Positions 1 to 6,605 of a stretch of DNA of 64,000 bases are shown here, one piece after another; positions within the stretch are counted from its first letter, which is position 1; the number at the start of each line of letters is the position of its first letter. The stretch spans positions 1 to 64,000 of the forward strand of contig DXIP01000022.1 in NCBI GenBank assembly GCA_019112825.1, in the 5' to 3' direction. Made by a program: the position numbers and the translations under genes. Below the pieces are notes generated by a model. The model saw nothing but the letters and a program-made list of their open reading frames with translations. It ran no database searches and was not told the DNA's origin. This stretch comes from Alistipes excrementigallinarum. Lineage in GTDB: Bacteria; Bacteroidota; Bacteroidia; Bacteroidales; Rikenellaceae.

Positions 1-3
1 GCG

Positions 4-50
4 ATACCTCCAAATTTGGCTTTTCTAGGGCAATTGGAGGTATTCTTTTT
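4..50 (+). terminator. Rho-independent terminator of a gene left of the window
   Basis: A 10-bp perfect stem (ATACCTCCAA with TTGGAGGTAT) is followed by TCTTTTT on the + strand. It has no T-run in the other direction, so it should end a rightward transcript whose gene lies outside the window. Confidence 0.7.
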
Positions 51-410
51 ATCTTTAGCTAAGATACAAATTTTATATTACATTGGCAATCAATTCGTTA
101 TAAAGTTTTATTCTTTTTACGACAGTCCCTACCTTACAAGGCGGTTGACTTCTCGGTTGATTCGACAGTCAAAGGTTAAACATTAGTGAACTATTGGTAA
201 TAAGCAATCTTCTTTCGCATATCAGCAGTCAAAGAAAAAAGCCGCATTTTCTCGGCTCTCTCCTCATCCTTTATGGATACGATGCAATCCAACTACAAAC
301 ATATTGCTGCTGTTCTCTTGCATTTATCTACGTTTTTCTTGCTCTTGTTTCGGACCAACATTTTCAAAGGGTCTTATTATAAGTCCCTTTATCAAAGTCG
401 GTCCTAACAA
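51..410. other. AT-rich gap without a convincing gene
   Basis: About 360 bases between the left-edge terminator and the stop of the first lipoprotein gene. A 62-codon open frame on the + strand (194-382) has no homology I recognise and no promoter. The only structured element seen is a short hairpin with a T-run on the minus strand, listed separately. Confidence 0.5.
234..257 (-). terminator. Probable terminator of the lipoprotein operon
   Basis: On the minus strand AGCCG pairs with CGGCT around an 8-nt loop and is followed by six T residues. It lies about 155 bases after the last stop codon of the leftward lipoprotein genes. The stem is only 5 bp, so the call is moderate. Confidence 0.45.
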
Positions 411-1580
411 TTACAGCGTTATCATCGATTCATATCTTTTTTGATAATCATAGTTAAATAGTTCTTCATCGGAGCAATCTGGTTGCAATATGAGTCCTTG
501 TGTAAAAGATGTAGTTAGCCCATATCCATCATAAAAATTCTTCAATTGGATTAATTTCCTCCGTTTGAGATTATTCGTACAATTATCATAAACCTCTTTG
601 AGTGGCATCGGCAATTGTACTGAAACATTTCTGCGCTCTGCCATCCACTTATTCCAAAAACGCATGTCATTCCTTAAAGCGTTTCGTTTTTCGTCAGCGC
701 TATAATCTTCGTAATCTGAATCAGTCAACCTGTGAAAAAAATCCGAATATGCTCTATGAATCATGTTGTCGGAGATTAATTTGTGTTTCTCCGTTGAGCG
801 ATAATCGAAATCCTTCAATGTAAAATAGCAATCCAACAATGAAATCAGTCTCTGTTCATAGCTTTCTATGAAGAACCCACTATATATCATTGGGCTTGCA
901 GATCCTCCGTTCTTCCCAACAATAATTTTATCGCATATATCATGCAGGGCCTTTTCATATTCTTTCCACACACATTGTTCCGAGACAAATAGATTTTTAA
1001 ATGAATTGCTGCAATCCAACAGTCGATTGTTATATATCTCTACCTTATAATGGTACAGTTGGGCAGCCAACCATGCCTGTACATTTGCATCCCATTGTGA
1101 GCCGATTGAATATGACAATAATGAATCGATTTGCTCTGAGAATCCTTGATAACGTTCCATCTCCGAGGAAGAGCCATCAATAGGATAGCATTCATTAATG
1201 CGCCAAACAATCATCTCCCAATCATCCTGATAAGGCGTTGTTTCATCCGCAAACCACAGGGAGACAAAATCATTTACCGCGGTGAACTGGGATATATCTC
1301 GGAAATATTCGATTCTATCATAAAATCCATAACGTTCAGTAAGATGCAAGCTGTCGAATCGTCGTTGATATTCAGCTATTTTATCTTTCAACGGTTTGCC
1401 GAATAAATAGAGGGTGGAATCTGCATCCCTCCACTTGAATTTGAAATGAACGGTATCATAAGGCGTCTTGATTATCAGCTCCGTTGAATCGTCATCCGCC
1501 TGCTTAATCTGTTTTACCCGTTTATTGCCACAACCAAGCATCATTAAGCTAAAGGCCAGTATTAGTATGCAATTCTTCAT
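411..1580 (-). CDS. Hypothetical lipoprotein, 389 aa
   Basis: Function unknown. The N-terminus is a typical lipoprotein signal: a short charged start, a hydrophobic stretch and a lipobox ending at Cys17 (MLGC), then a polar Lys/Asp/Glu-rich segment. The rest is a soluble, aromatic-rich, mostly alpha-helical-looking chain with no domain I recognise. It starts 15 bases after the stop of the next lipoprotein gene and is the last member of a leftward run of envelope genes. Its AT-rich codon use contrasts with the GC-rich chromosome to the right. The first 10 residues resemble those of the neighbouring genes more than the mature parts do, as if signal peptides had been shared or copied. Presence of a gene is secure; function is not. 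Confidence 0.75.
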   Translation of the reverse strand: MKNCILILAFSLMMLGCGNKRVKQIKQADDDSTELIIKTPYDTVHFKFKWRDADSTLYLFGKPLKDKIAEYQRRFDSLHLTERYGFYDRIEYFRDISQFTAVNDFVSLWFADETTPYQDDWEMIVWRINECYPIDGSSSEMERYQGFSEQIDSLLSYSIGSQWDANVQAWLAAQLYHYKVEIYNNRLLDCSNSFKNLFVSEQCVWKEYEKALHDICDKIIVGKNGGSASPMIYSGFFIESYEQRLISLLDCYFTLKDFDYRSTEKHKLISDNMIHRAYSDFFHRLTDSDYEDYSADEKRNALRNDMRFWNKWMAERRNVSVQLPMPLKEVYDNCTNNLKRRKLIQLKNFYDGYGLTTSFTQGLILQPDCSDEELFNYDYQKRYESMITL

Positions 1581-1595
1581 CTAATGTTAATCTCT

Positions 1596-2495
1596 TTATA
1601 TAGCCTTGAGATATTCTATCGAATTGATTAATGCCAATCTATTTCCGACAACACCATAGACATAAACAGAATCTTGATTGCCGTATTGGTAAATTGAATC
1701 AAGTTTAAAATCAGTTTGTTCCTGTTGGTAGTATTCTTCCAAAATATATCCGCTGGTCGTGTTTGTTAATCTTGTCGGAATTGCCCGATTTGTTATTCGG
1801 GTCGCACAGTCTGAAAACACAACAACACTATAATCAAACACCCCATCAAATTCTTGTAGTCGAATCTGTTTTGTTTCGGCATTAAATTCCGTGCTGTTGT
1901 TTATCCTGTTAAATGGCGGATAATCCATCAAAAGCAATCCGTCTGTTGTAATTTTATAAACCGCATAGTGATTCCCGCCTTGATATCTTCCCCAATCATT
2001 AATCAGCAATTCTTTTTCCCCGTCAAAATTTACATCGAGGAACTGAAACGGAGTGCGATATCCGATTGGCGAATTGTTAAAATCCTCATTGGAATCATTT
2101 GCATCGGGAAATGAGTAGTCGAAATAATAGACATCTCCATTTCGGTAGCCCTCGAAATCTTTCGAGAAGGTTATATTATCGGTATCGTAACTATTGTATT
2201 TTTCAGTATTGACATATTGAAAGCTATTCCCGTTTATCGTATCGCGGAAATTCATTATCAAATAGCCCGTTTCGCTGTGGGGATCAAATGGCATCCATCG
2301 TCCCGTAACCTCGTAACCATTTATGATTTGATTGTACTTGAAATATACATTGATTAAACTATCATTCTTCATCGGTAGTTCTTTCAAGGTATTAATCCAG
2401 GCATAATCAGCAGAATTAATATTTGAATTGGAGGGTTGCTTACCTTTACAACCCAGTAATAGTAATGCAATCAATATGGATATGCAGGTCTTCAT
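1596..2495 (-). CDS. Hypothetical lipoprotein, XAC2610-like, 299 aa
   Basis: Predicted lipoprotein with lipobox Cys at residue 16 (LLGC). The central part carries a Asp-rich segment (VNFDGEKELLINDWGRYQGG, about residues 150-170) followed by a beta-rich region. This resembles the XAC2610-type and FG-GAP-like repeats found in secreted bacterial proteins; that similarity is from memory and not proven. The ATG overlaps the stop of the upstream gene by 4 bases (ATGA), so translation of the two is probably coupled. It shares an MK-T/N-C start with both neighbours. No enzyme motif is visible. A role as an envelope or immunity-type protein is possible but only a guess. Confidence 0.7.
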   Translation of the reverse strand: MKTCISILIALLLLGCKGKQPSNSNINSADYAWINTLKELPMKNDSLINVYFKYNQIINGYEVTGRWMPFDPHSETGYLIMNFRDTINGNSFQYVNTEKYNSYDTDNITFSKDFEGYRNGDVYYFDYSFPDANDSNEDFNNSPIGYRTPFQFLDVNFDGEKELLINDWGRYQGGNHYAVYKITTDGLLLMDYPPFNRINNSTEFNAETKQIRLQEFDGVFDYSVVVFSDCATRITNRAIPTRLTNTTSGYILEEYYQQEQTDFKLDSIYQYGNQDSVYVYGVVGNRLALINSIEYLKAI

Positions 2496-3226
2496 TCCTC
2501 AAAATAGGTTAATGCACGAGCCTTTAATAAATGTCGAATTTTACTCAATGGTAATGTAACAACGATATGTCCGTCTCCATAAAATGCAATTTGATATGGG
2601 TTATAAACAAATCGAATTCCTTTGGGTAACAATAAGAAATTCTCCGTTAAATATGCTTTCTCTTGATAATATTTACCCATTAATTCATGTTTTATCATGG
2701 TAAGTATTTTATCCTTATTAGCATTAGAAAACAAATCTTGCAACGTGATTTTGCGCCCTGTTTGTAAATCGTAACAAGTATATTGACATGGCTCTAAACC
2801 ATGCGTCCCACCCCAAAAAACATATGATTTAGTATAGAACACCAAAACTTTATCATAGTTAATAGTAATGCCTGAATATTCATTGTGGTATTGGTGCGAA
2901 ATGGCTGTATCGGGCTGCTGGGAAGCATATTCTTGATGAAATATCGTTTCCTCGTAATGTTGTTGCGCCTGTTCTAATGACATTGGGGATTCGACACCGA
3001 AAAAGGATTGAATCATCTGTTCTCTTATCCGTTTTATTTCAGGTACGTCATTTGTTGGATAAACGAATTGATAACTAAAATCGAGAATTACGCCATTCTT
3101 AAAGGTCTGCCCATATTTCTCAACGATTAGTGTATCGAATGATATTACAGGGTTGTTTTGGGCATAAGAGCGATTCAATATTGGCAAGATAACCAATGCG
3201 ATAAGTATCAGTACGCAGTTTTTCAT
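2492..3226 (-). CDS. Secreted protein with DUF3298/RsiV-like C-terminal domain, 244 aa
   Basis: Residues 1-22 form a Sec signal peptide (hydrophobic core, SYA before Gln-Asn). The C-terminal half holds the WGGTHG motif followed by a Y-x-LxTGRKxTLxDLF segment, the hallmark of the DUF3298 domain seen after DUF4163 in RsiV, PdaC and many uncharacterised Bacteroidetes envelope proteins. In RsiV this domain binds lysozyme; whether that holds here is unknown. The gene overlaps the downstream lipoprotein gene by 4 bases and follows the TPR lipoprotein gene by 56 bases, so it is probably part of one operon. Confidence 0.8.
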   Translation of the reverse strand: MKNCVLILIALVILPILNRSYAQNNPVISFDTLIVEKYGQTFKNGVILDFSYQFVYPTNDVPEIKRIREQMIQSFFGVESPMSLEQAQQHYEETIFHQEYASQQPDTAISHQYHNEYSGITINYDKVLVFYTKSYVFWGGTHGLEPCQYTCYDLQTGRKITLQDLFSNANKDKILTMIKHELMGKYYQEKAYLTENFLLLPKGIRFVYNPYQIAFYGDGHIVVTLPLSKIRHLLKARALTYFEE

Positions 3227-3282
3227 ATTCTGTGACGCATTTTGTAGATATATCCTATAGCCTTATGTCTCCTAATCCGTTT

Positions 3283-3780
3283 CTATTCTCCCCACATCCT
3301 TATAAACTCCATTGCATCCTCATATCGGTTGAAGTCATTCTTAGGTAACTGTTCAAACACCGCTGCCGACTTTTGCATCATCTTGATAGCATTCTCTAAA
3401 TCGCCTGTCTGTTCGTATATGTGTGCTTTCTCGAAATAGACCATTGCCGTCATTTGAGAATTCTCCCCGTATTCCGCCGTAGCATATTCCAAGATATTGT
3501 CGTATAGGCACTGTGCGTTGTCGAATTGTCCTGCTTCCAGATATTCGGAAATCAGGTCAAACATCAGCTCCTCTTTCATGGCTGGATTGGAATATTTCCG
3601 AGCAACGGAATCGGCTTTGGCCTTTTGCACAAAGACGTTCAGTACACTGTCTCCGCCTTCTGTTCCTACATTGAAATTCTGTACGACATCGTTCAGCATT
3701 TCATCATAGGTTTGTTGTGAACGAGAGGTGCCACATGCAACAAACAGCAAGGCGAGTAGGATTATCAAGTTGTTTTTCAT
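3283..3780 (-). CDS. TPR-containing lipoprotein, 165 aa
   Basis: The start at 3780 was chosen because it begins a clean lipoprotein signal (MKNNLIILLALLFVAC, Cys16). A start 35 codons upstream would put a polar Cys/Arg-rich stretch before it. The mature part has two or three tetratricopeptide-like helix pairs, for example AGQFDNAQCLYDNILEYA and TGDLENAIKMMQKSAAVFE, which suggests a periplasmic scaffold or binding protein. It ends with an FIRMWGE tail. Context is the AT-rich leftward envelope cluster. No specific partner can be named. Confidence 0.7.
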   Translation of the reverse strand: MKNNLIILLALLFVACGTSRSQQTYDEMLNDVVQNFNVGTEGGDSVLNVFVQKAKADSVARKYSNPAMKEELMFDLISEYLEAGQFDNAQCLYDNILEYATAEYGENSQMTAMVYFEKAHIYEQTGDLENAIKMMQKSAAVFEQLPKNDFNRYEDAMEFIRMWGE

Positions 3781-3815
3781 TATCTTATCTATCGTGTGGG
3801 TATCGGGCCAACTTT

Positions 3816-3899
3816 TTAGTTGAAGAAGCAGCTTATTAAAGCGGCTATGCCTAACACAACAGCCATCGCAAGCAATAAACTCCACGGATGCTTTTGCAT
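3816..3899 (-). CDS. Possible 27-aa small membrane protein
   Basis: A short frame reads MQKHPWSLLLAMAVVLGIAA and then LISCFFN. It is a single hydrophobic helix with a polar start. The frame stays open upstream of the ATG (a KISEHDVDE segment), so it could instead be the tail of a decayed gene. It sits in the 168-base gap between two cluster genes on the same strand. There is no homology evidence. Confidence 0.25.
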   Translation of the reverse strand: MQKHPWSLLLAMAVVLGIAALISCFFN

Positions 3900-3948
3900 T
3901 TCATCTACATCATGTTCAGATATTTTTATAATTGTAATATTTAAGTTT

Positions 3949-4146
3949 TTATTCCCCTGTTGTTAATAAAACGATTACTCTATATATGCAAAACATTGCA
4001 AGCATTGTATTCAGAAACGGAAGGAACATAATAGCCAATTCGCTCCCATCCACAAAACTGAAATAGGATTTTTCTCCGCTCATTCCATAGGCTATCAAAG
4101 AGCCTAAAATGCAAATGACAAGTGAAATTATATAAACTTTAAACAT
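3949..4146 (-). CDS. Small membrane protein, 65 aa
   Basis: Two hydrophobic segments (VYIISLVICILGSLIAYGM and ELAIMFLPFLNTMLAMFCI) are separated by a short polar loop with a GEKSYFSFVDG sequence, so two transmembrane helices are likely. I take the ATG at 4146, which leaves a 13-base gap after the preceding gene. The frame extends to 4191, but that start would overlap the upstream gene by 32 bases and add a poorer N-terminus. Function unknown. Confidence 0.55.
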   Translation of the reverse strand: MFKVYIISLVICILGSLIAYGMSGEKSYFSFVDGSELAIMFLPFLNTMLAMFCIYRVIVLLTTGE

Positions 4147-4159
4147 ATAATTATTAACG

Positions 4160-4555
4160 TTACAAGTTAAAATAAAAACTTCTGCCAGCAATATTTGCCT
4201 TATATCGGAAACTCCGTTCTATTGGCTGAATGCTGTTCGTATAAGATTCATTATTCTCAACATATCCCCATTGTGCTGGAATAAATGACGAGGCGCTTAA
4301 ATCTGCGATTGTTGGGACTGAAAGAGTAAGAACAATTTGTAATTTTTCTCCGCTATTTGAAAGTCCAACCATAGCTTTCTCAGTAACAGGACATCCGCAA
4401 AAATAGTAATGCACATTGATCTCTTTGTAACCCAATTTCTGCAACTCGCGTTTTTTCATTTCAATCAGAGATTCTTTGGTAAATAACCCTCCCGTTTGAC
4501 AAAATCCTGTTTGAATCAAATTTATGGCAAGTATAAGAACCAGTAGTTTTTTCAT
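4160..4555 (-). CDS. Hypothetical secreted protein, 131 aa
   Basis: The N-terminus is a Sec signal peptide (MKKLLVLILAINLIQTGFCQ) with likely cleavage just before or after Cys19. The residues before this Cys (T-G-F) do not fit a classic lipobox. The mature part has a CGCP motif near residue 53 and a short beta-rich C-terminus. It lies 6 bases after the upstream gene and 13 bases before the small membrane protein, so all are likely cotranscribed. No domain recognised. Confidence 0.65.
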   Translation of the reverse strand: MKKLLVLILAINLIQTGFCQTGGLFTKESLIEMKKRELQKLGYKEINVHYYFCGCPVTEKAMVGLSNSGEKLQIVLTLSVPTIADLSASSFIPAQWGYVENNESYTNSIQPIERSFRYKANIAGRSFYFNL

Positions 4556-4561
4556 ATTTGC

Positions 4562-5152
4562 TTATTCTTTCGTGAATATAATCTTATTGGTTACGACATC
4601 GTAATTTGTACCTTGATAATAGCAGTCTTTATATTTGATGAATAGGTAAATATTCTGAGGCGTTGCAGGTTGTTTTGTTATTTGAGTTCGTTCCCACACC
4701 ATTAATAAGGTGTATTCTACATCATTATATGCCAATTCATAAAAATCTGTTTCCCAATATGCTGGATCAGCATATTCTACAATTGGATGTTGGTTGTCTG
4801 GTATTTGTATTATTTTACGTTTTTGCGTTTCTTTATATTTGAAAATTTTATTCTGAAATGTATTGATATAATCACCATAGGCAGAGTTCGATAACAGCTG
4901 GATATATTGTTGGGGCTTGATATTCAACGAGATAGCCTTTCCAATATATTTATGTTGCAACTCAGTTGTAAATGGCAGAAACGGGGTCTTATCTTTTGCA
5001 GATATATCTATTTCTGTTATTATATATGTTCCCTTTGCCTGTTGTTTACTTGAATTGGGAATATCTCTTTGAGCATACTTTTGATATGCCAAAGGTCCAA
5101 GAATTGATAAGCTAAAAATGCTAATGATTCCGAAGATGATTTTTTGTCGCAT
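4562..5152 (-). CDS. Hypothetical membrane-anchored protein, about 196 aa
   Basis: The protein starts with MRQKIIFGIISIFSLSILG, a single uncleaved or cleaved N-terminal hydrophobic helix, followed by a soluble Lys/Tyr/Gln-rich domain of about 170 residues with no recognisable motif. The ATG at about 5152 is preferred over an in-frame TTG at 5188, because the TTG would add a Gly-rich leader before the membrane helix. It is the first gene of the leftward cluster and follows an unusually long leader containing the nested inverted repeat at 5228-5357. Confidence 0.65.
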   Translation of the reverse strand: MRQKIIFGIISIFSLSILGPLAYQKYAQRDIPNSSKQQAKGTYIITEIDISAKDKTPFLPFTTELQHKYIGKAISLNIKPQQYIQLLSNSAYGDYINTFQNKIFKYKETQKRKIIQIPDNQHPIVEYADPAYWETDFYELAYNDVEYTLLMVWERTQITKQPATPQNIYLFIKYKDCYYQGTNYDVVTNKIIFTKE

Positions 5153-5227
5153 AATGATAACTTTTGCTGCCCCACCCTCAAACGGCAAGTTAATAGTAAA
5201 AAGAAAGCGCAGGGCTGTACGCTCATT

Positions 5228-5357
5228 TCGATGTTAGGCTCTGGTAAAGCCTTGCGATAAAATAAGCAACAACCCCACGCCCGTATCCGTAAGGATATGG
5301 CGAGAGATTAGGTCTGCTTATTCTCATCACAATTAAATTTACCAGATTCAACATCGA
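5228..5357. other. Nested inverted repeat: candidate structured RNA or MITE-like element
   Basis: Three 8-bp perfect stems are nested: TCGATGTT (5228-5235) with AACATCGA (5350-5357), CTGGTAAA (5241-5248) with TTTACCAG (5338-5345), and AATAAGCA (5261-5268) with TGCTTATT (5315-5322). In the centre is a 10-bp hairpin (5278-5302) with one bulge and a GTAA tetraloop, which on the + strand is a GNRA loop closed by TATCC/GGATA. Loops between the stems are of similar size on both arms (5/4, 12/15, 10/12 nt). On the minus strand it lies in the predicted leader of the lipoprotein operon. I do not recognise it as a named RNA family. Confidence 0.6.
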
Positions 5358-5393
5358 GAATAAACTTACGCTTCCCGTAATTCGTATGTTTCA

Positions 5394-5401
5394 CAAAGTT
5401 A
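5394..5401 (-). promoter_or_regulatory. Promoter -7 element for the lipoprotein cluster
   Basis: Minus-strand TAACTTTG matches the Bacteroidetes TAnnTTTG consensus, and a TTG lies about 25 bases upstream. Transcription should begin near 5387, giving a leader of about 235 nt before the first start codon at 5152, with the inverted repeat inside it. Confidence 0.5.
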
Positions 5402-5504
5402 GGAAACATTTTCGGAAAACGCACAACCTTTTCTCCTTTTCGGGGTCGTTGCTCATATTTTTAATTCTATGGTGCAGGCATAGCCGTATTTATTTAGTCG
5501 TTAC

Positions 5505-5550
5505 ATAAAAACAGACCTTGCAGTTGGTCATCAGTCCGTCTGCAAAGTCT
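5505..5550 (-). terminator. Terminator after the 118-aa hypothetical gene
   Basis: Minus-strand AGACTTTGCAG pairs with CTGCAAGGTCT (one mismatch) around a 16-nt loop and is followed by GTTTTTAT. It lies 8 bases after the stop of the gene at 5559-5915. Confidence 0.65.
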
Positions 5551-5558
5551 GTCGTCCG

Positions 5559-5915
5559 TCATCTGTTCCAATCGTTGTACTCGTCGATTGGATAGAAGCG
5601 CCGAAAGAGGTCGTGGAAATGGAACGCGAAAAAGGCCATGTCGGTACACATTGCGTTGCGGAAGCATGTGCCCATCACAACATCGTCCTCATCGTAGACA
5701 TTGTAATCTACACAACCGAACGTAATGTTTTGGCGGCCGATTTTCCGCCCTCCCTCCGTGAAGCCGATGTAATAGTAGGATTTTTGTCCCGTTCTGCGAT
5801 TGAACCGTCGATTGAAAAGGATGTCACCCTCTTTAATCGTGTAGGCAAGATGATTACGCTCCAATAGCCGTCGAACGGATTGCATCGACAACTCTGCATT
5901 CTTGATTGTCCCCAT
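5559..5915 (-). CDS. Hypothetical protein, 118 aa
   Basis: A soluble basic-then-aromatic protein with no signal peptide. The N-terminal 50 residues are Arg-rich (NRRFNRRTGQKSYYY) and the C-terminal half is aromatic and acidic (YDEDDVVMGTCF, FFAFHFHDLFRRFYP). No domain recognised. The gene is framed by its own terminator downstream and a strong promoter element about 115 bases upstream, so it is probably expressed alone. It lies at the transition between the AT-rich block and the GC-rich chromosome. Confidence 0.6.
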   Translation of the reverse strand: MGTIKNAELSMQSVRRLLERNHLAYTIKEGDILFNRRFNRRTGQKSYYYIGFTEGGRKIGRQNITFGCVDYNVYDEDDVVMGTCFRNAMCTDMAFFAFHFHDLFRRFYPIDEYNDWNR

Positions 5916-6361
5916 TTTTCGAATGTTTTGATTTATGATATGGTCGGGACAGGATGGGGAACCCGTTTTGAAGCGTAATAATCTATCTTGTGTTACATGT
6001 CTTTCTTGCCTTTATTGAGTTGTTTCCACAAAAGTAAACAATCAAGAGCAAATTTGCAAGGGGAAATCAACCGCTTCTCCTGCAAATTTCCAGCTTCACA
6101 TGAATCTTGCAGATGGTCTGTCCGTCCGTTATGCCGCCCTGCAGGATGAGCATTCGTCGTTTGTCCGGCTCTTCCCGGCGTGTCGTATGGGGCGATGGAA
6201 GTGTATGTTCTCAGATGGCAAAGAGCACTGCTTTTGATGCAAAGGACTGAAATGGTGGCGCCCAAAGACTTCGGACGGTTTACGCCACGGTTTACACCGC
6301 TCGCGCAAAATGATGTAAAAACGGGGACTGGAGCCTTTGCCCGAACGACCTGCCAAAAACG
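5916..6361. other. Junction region without a supported gene
   Basis: About 445 bases joining the AT-rich block to the tRNA-Pro terminator. Apart from one promoter element it contains only short frames. A minus-strand frame ending near 6068 reads MLILQGGITDGQTICKIHVK and then LEICRRSG, which could be a remnant of a truncated gene, but there is no start context. GC content rises through this region. Confidence 0.4.
6029..6036 (-). promoter_or_regulatory. Promoter -7 element for the 118-aa gene
   Basis: Minus-strand TACTTTTG fits TAnnTTTG, with a TTG 23 bases upstream. Transcription would start near 6022 and give a leader of about 107 nt before the ATG at 5915. Confidence 0.5.
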
Positions 6362-6398
6362 AAAAAGGCTCGACAACCGTCAGATTGTCAAGCCTTTT
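6362..6398 (-). terminator. Terminator of tRNA-Pro
   Basis: A 14-bp stem (AAAAGGCTTGACAA with TTGTCGAGCCTTTT, one G-T pair) lies 6 bases after the 3' end of the tRNA, with a T-run on the minus strand. Confidence 0.85.
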
Positions 6399-6404
6399 CT
6401 TCAG

Positions 6405-6479
6405 TCGGGGTGACTGGATTCGAACCAGCGACCACACGCCCCCCAGACGTGTACTCTAACCGGACTGAGCTACGCCCCG
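6405..6479 (-). tRNA. tRNA-Pro (GGG)
   Basis: The minus strand folds into a cloverleaf: acceptor start CGGGGCG, D-arm GCTCAGTCCGGTTAGAGT, anticodon stem CACGT/GCGTG with loop CTGGGGG (anticodon GGG), T-arm GCTGG-TTCGAAT-CCAGT and discriminator A. There is a C-A mismatch at acceptor pair 6-67. CCA is not encoded. The AT-rich block lies on its 3' side. Confidence 0.92.
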
Positions 6480-6540
6480 ATTCCTGTTCCCTCACCCGCG
6501 GCCCGCTTCCGGAGAAGCATTTACCTCGTGTTTGGGACTG

Positions 6541-6548
6541 CAAATATA
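6541..6548 (-). promoter_or_regulatory. Promoter -7 element for tRNA-Pro
   Basis: Minus-strand TATATTTG fits TAnnTTTG. It lies about 60 bases upstream of the tRNA 5' end and is divergent from the ABC-importer promoter. Confidence 0.6.
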
Positions 6549-6591
6549 GTGTATTTTTTTCAAAACAACACTTTTTCGCAATATTTTTTTC

Positions 6592-6599
6592 TATTTTTG
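6592..6599 (+). promoter_or_regulatory. Promoter -7 element for the ABC importer operon
   Basis: TATTTTTG fits TAnnTTTG and ends only 6 bases before the ATG at 6606. The transcript should therefore be leaderless or almost so, and there is no room for a cobalamin riboswitch. Confidence 0.55.
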
Positions 6600-6605
6600 T
6601 GCGAT

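Noticed and set aside
194..382. 62-codon frame on the + strand at the left edge
   Set aside because: No promoter, no homology recognised, and it runs through the probable terminator of the minus-strand operon.
5227..5240. GTTAGGC at 5233-5239 as an integron attC core in front of a cassette-like gene run
   Set aside because: The sequence fits GTTRRRY, but the partner core would need to lie on the other side in the order AAC...GTT. The inverted repeat here has GTT first and AAC last, and most gene gaps in the cluster are too short to hold attC sites.
5228..5357. Retron or hammerhead ribozyme
   Set aside because: No reverse transcriptase gene is near, and the hammerhead core (CUGAUGA with GAAA) is not present in the correct arrangement despite a GTGATGAG word on the minus strand.
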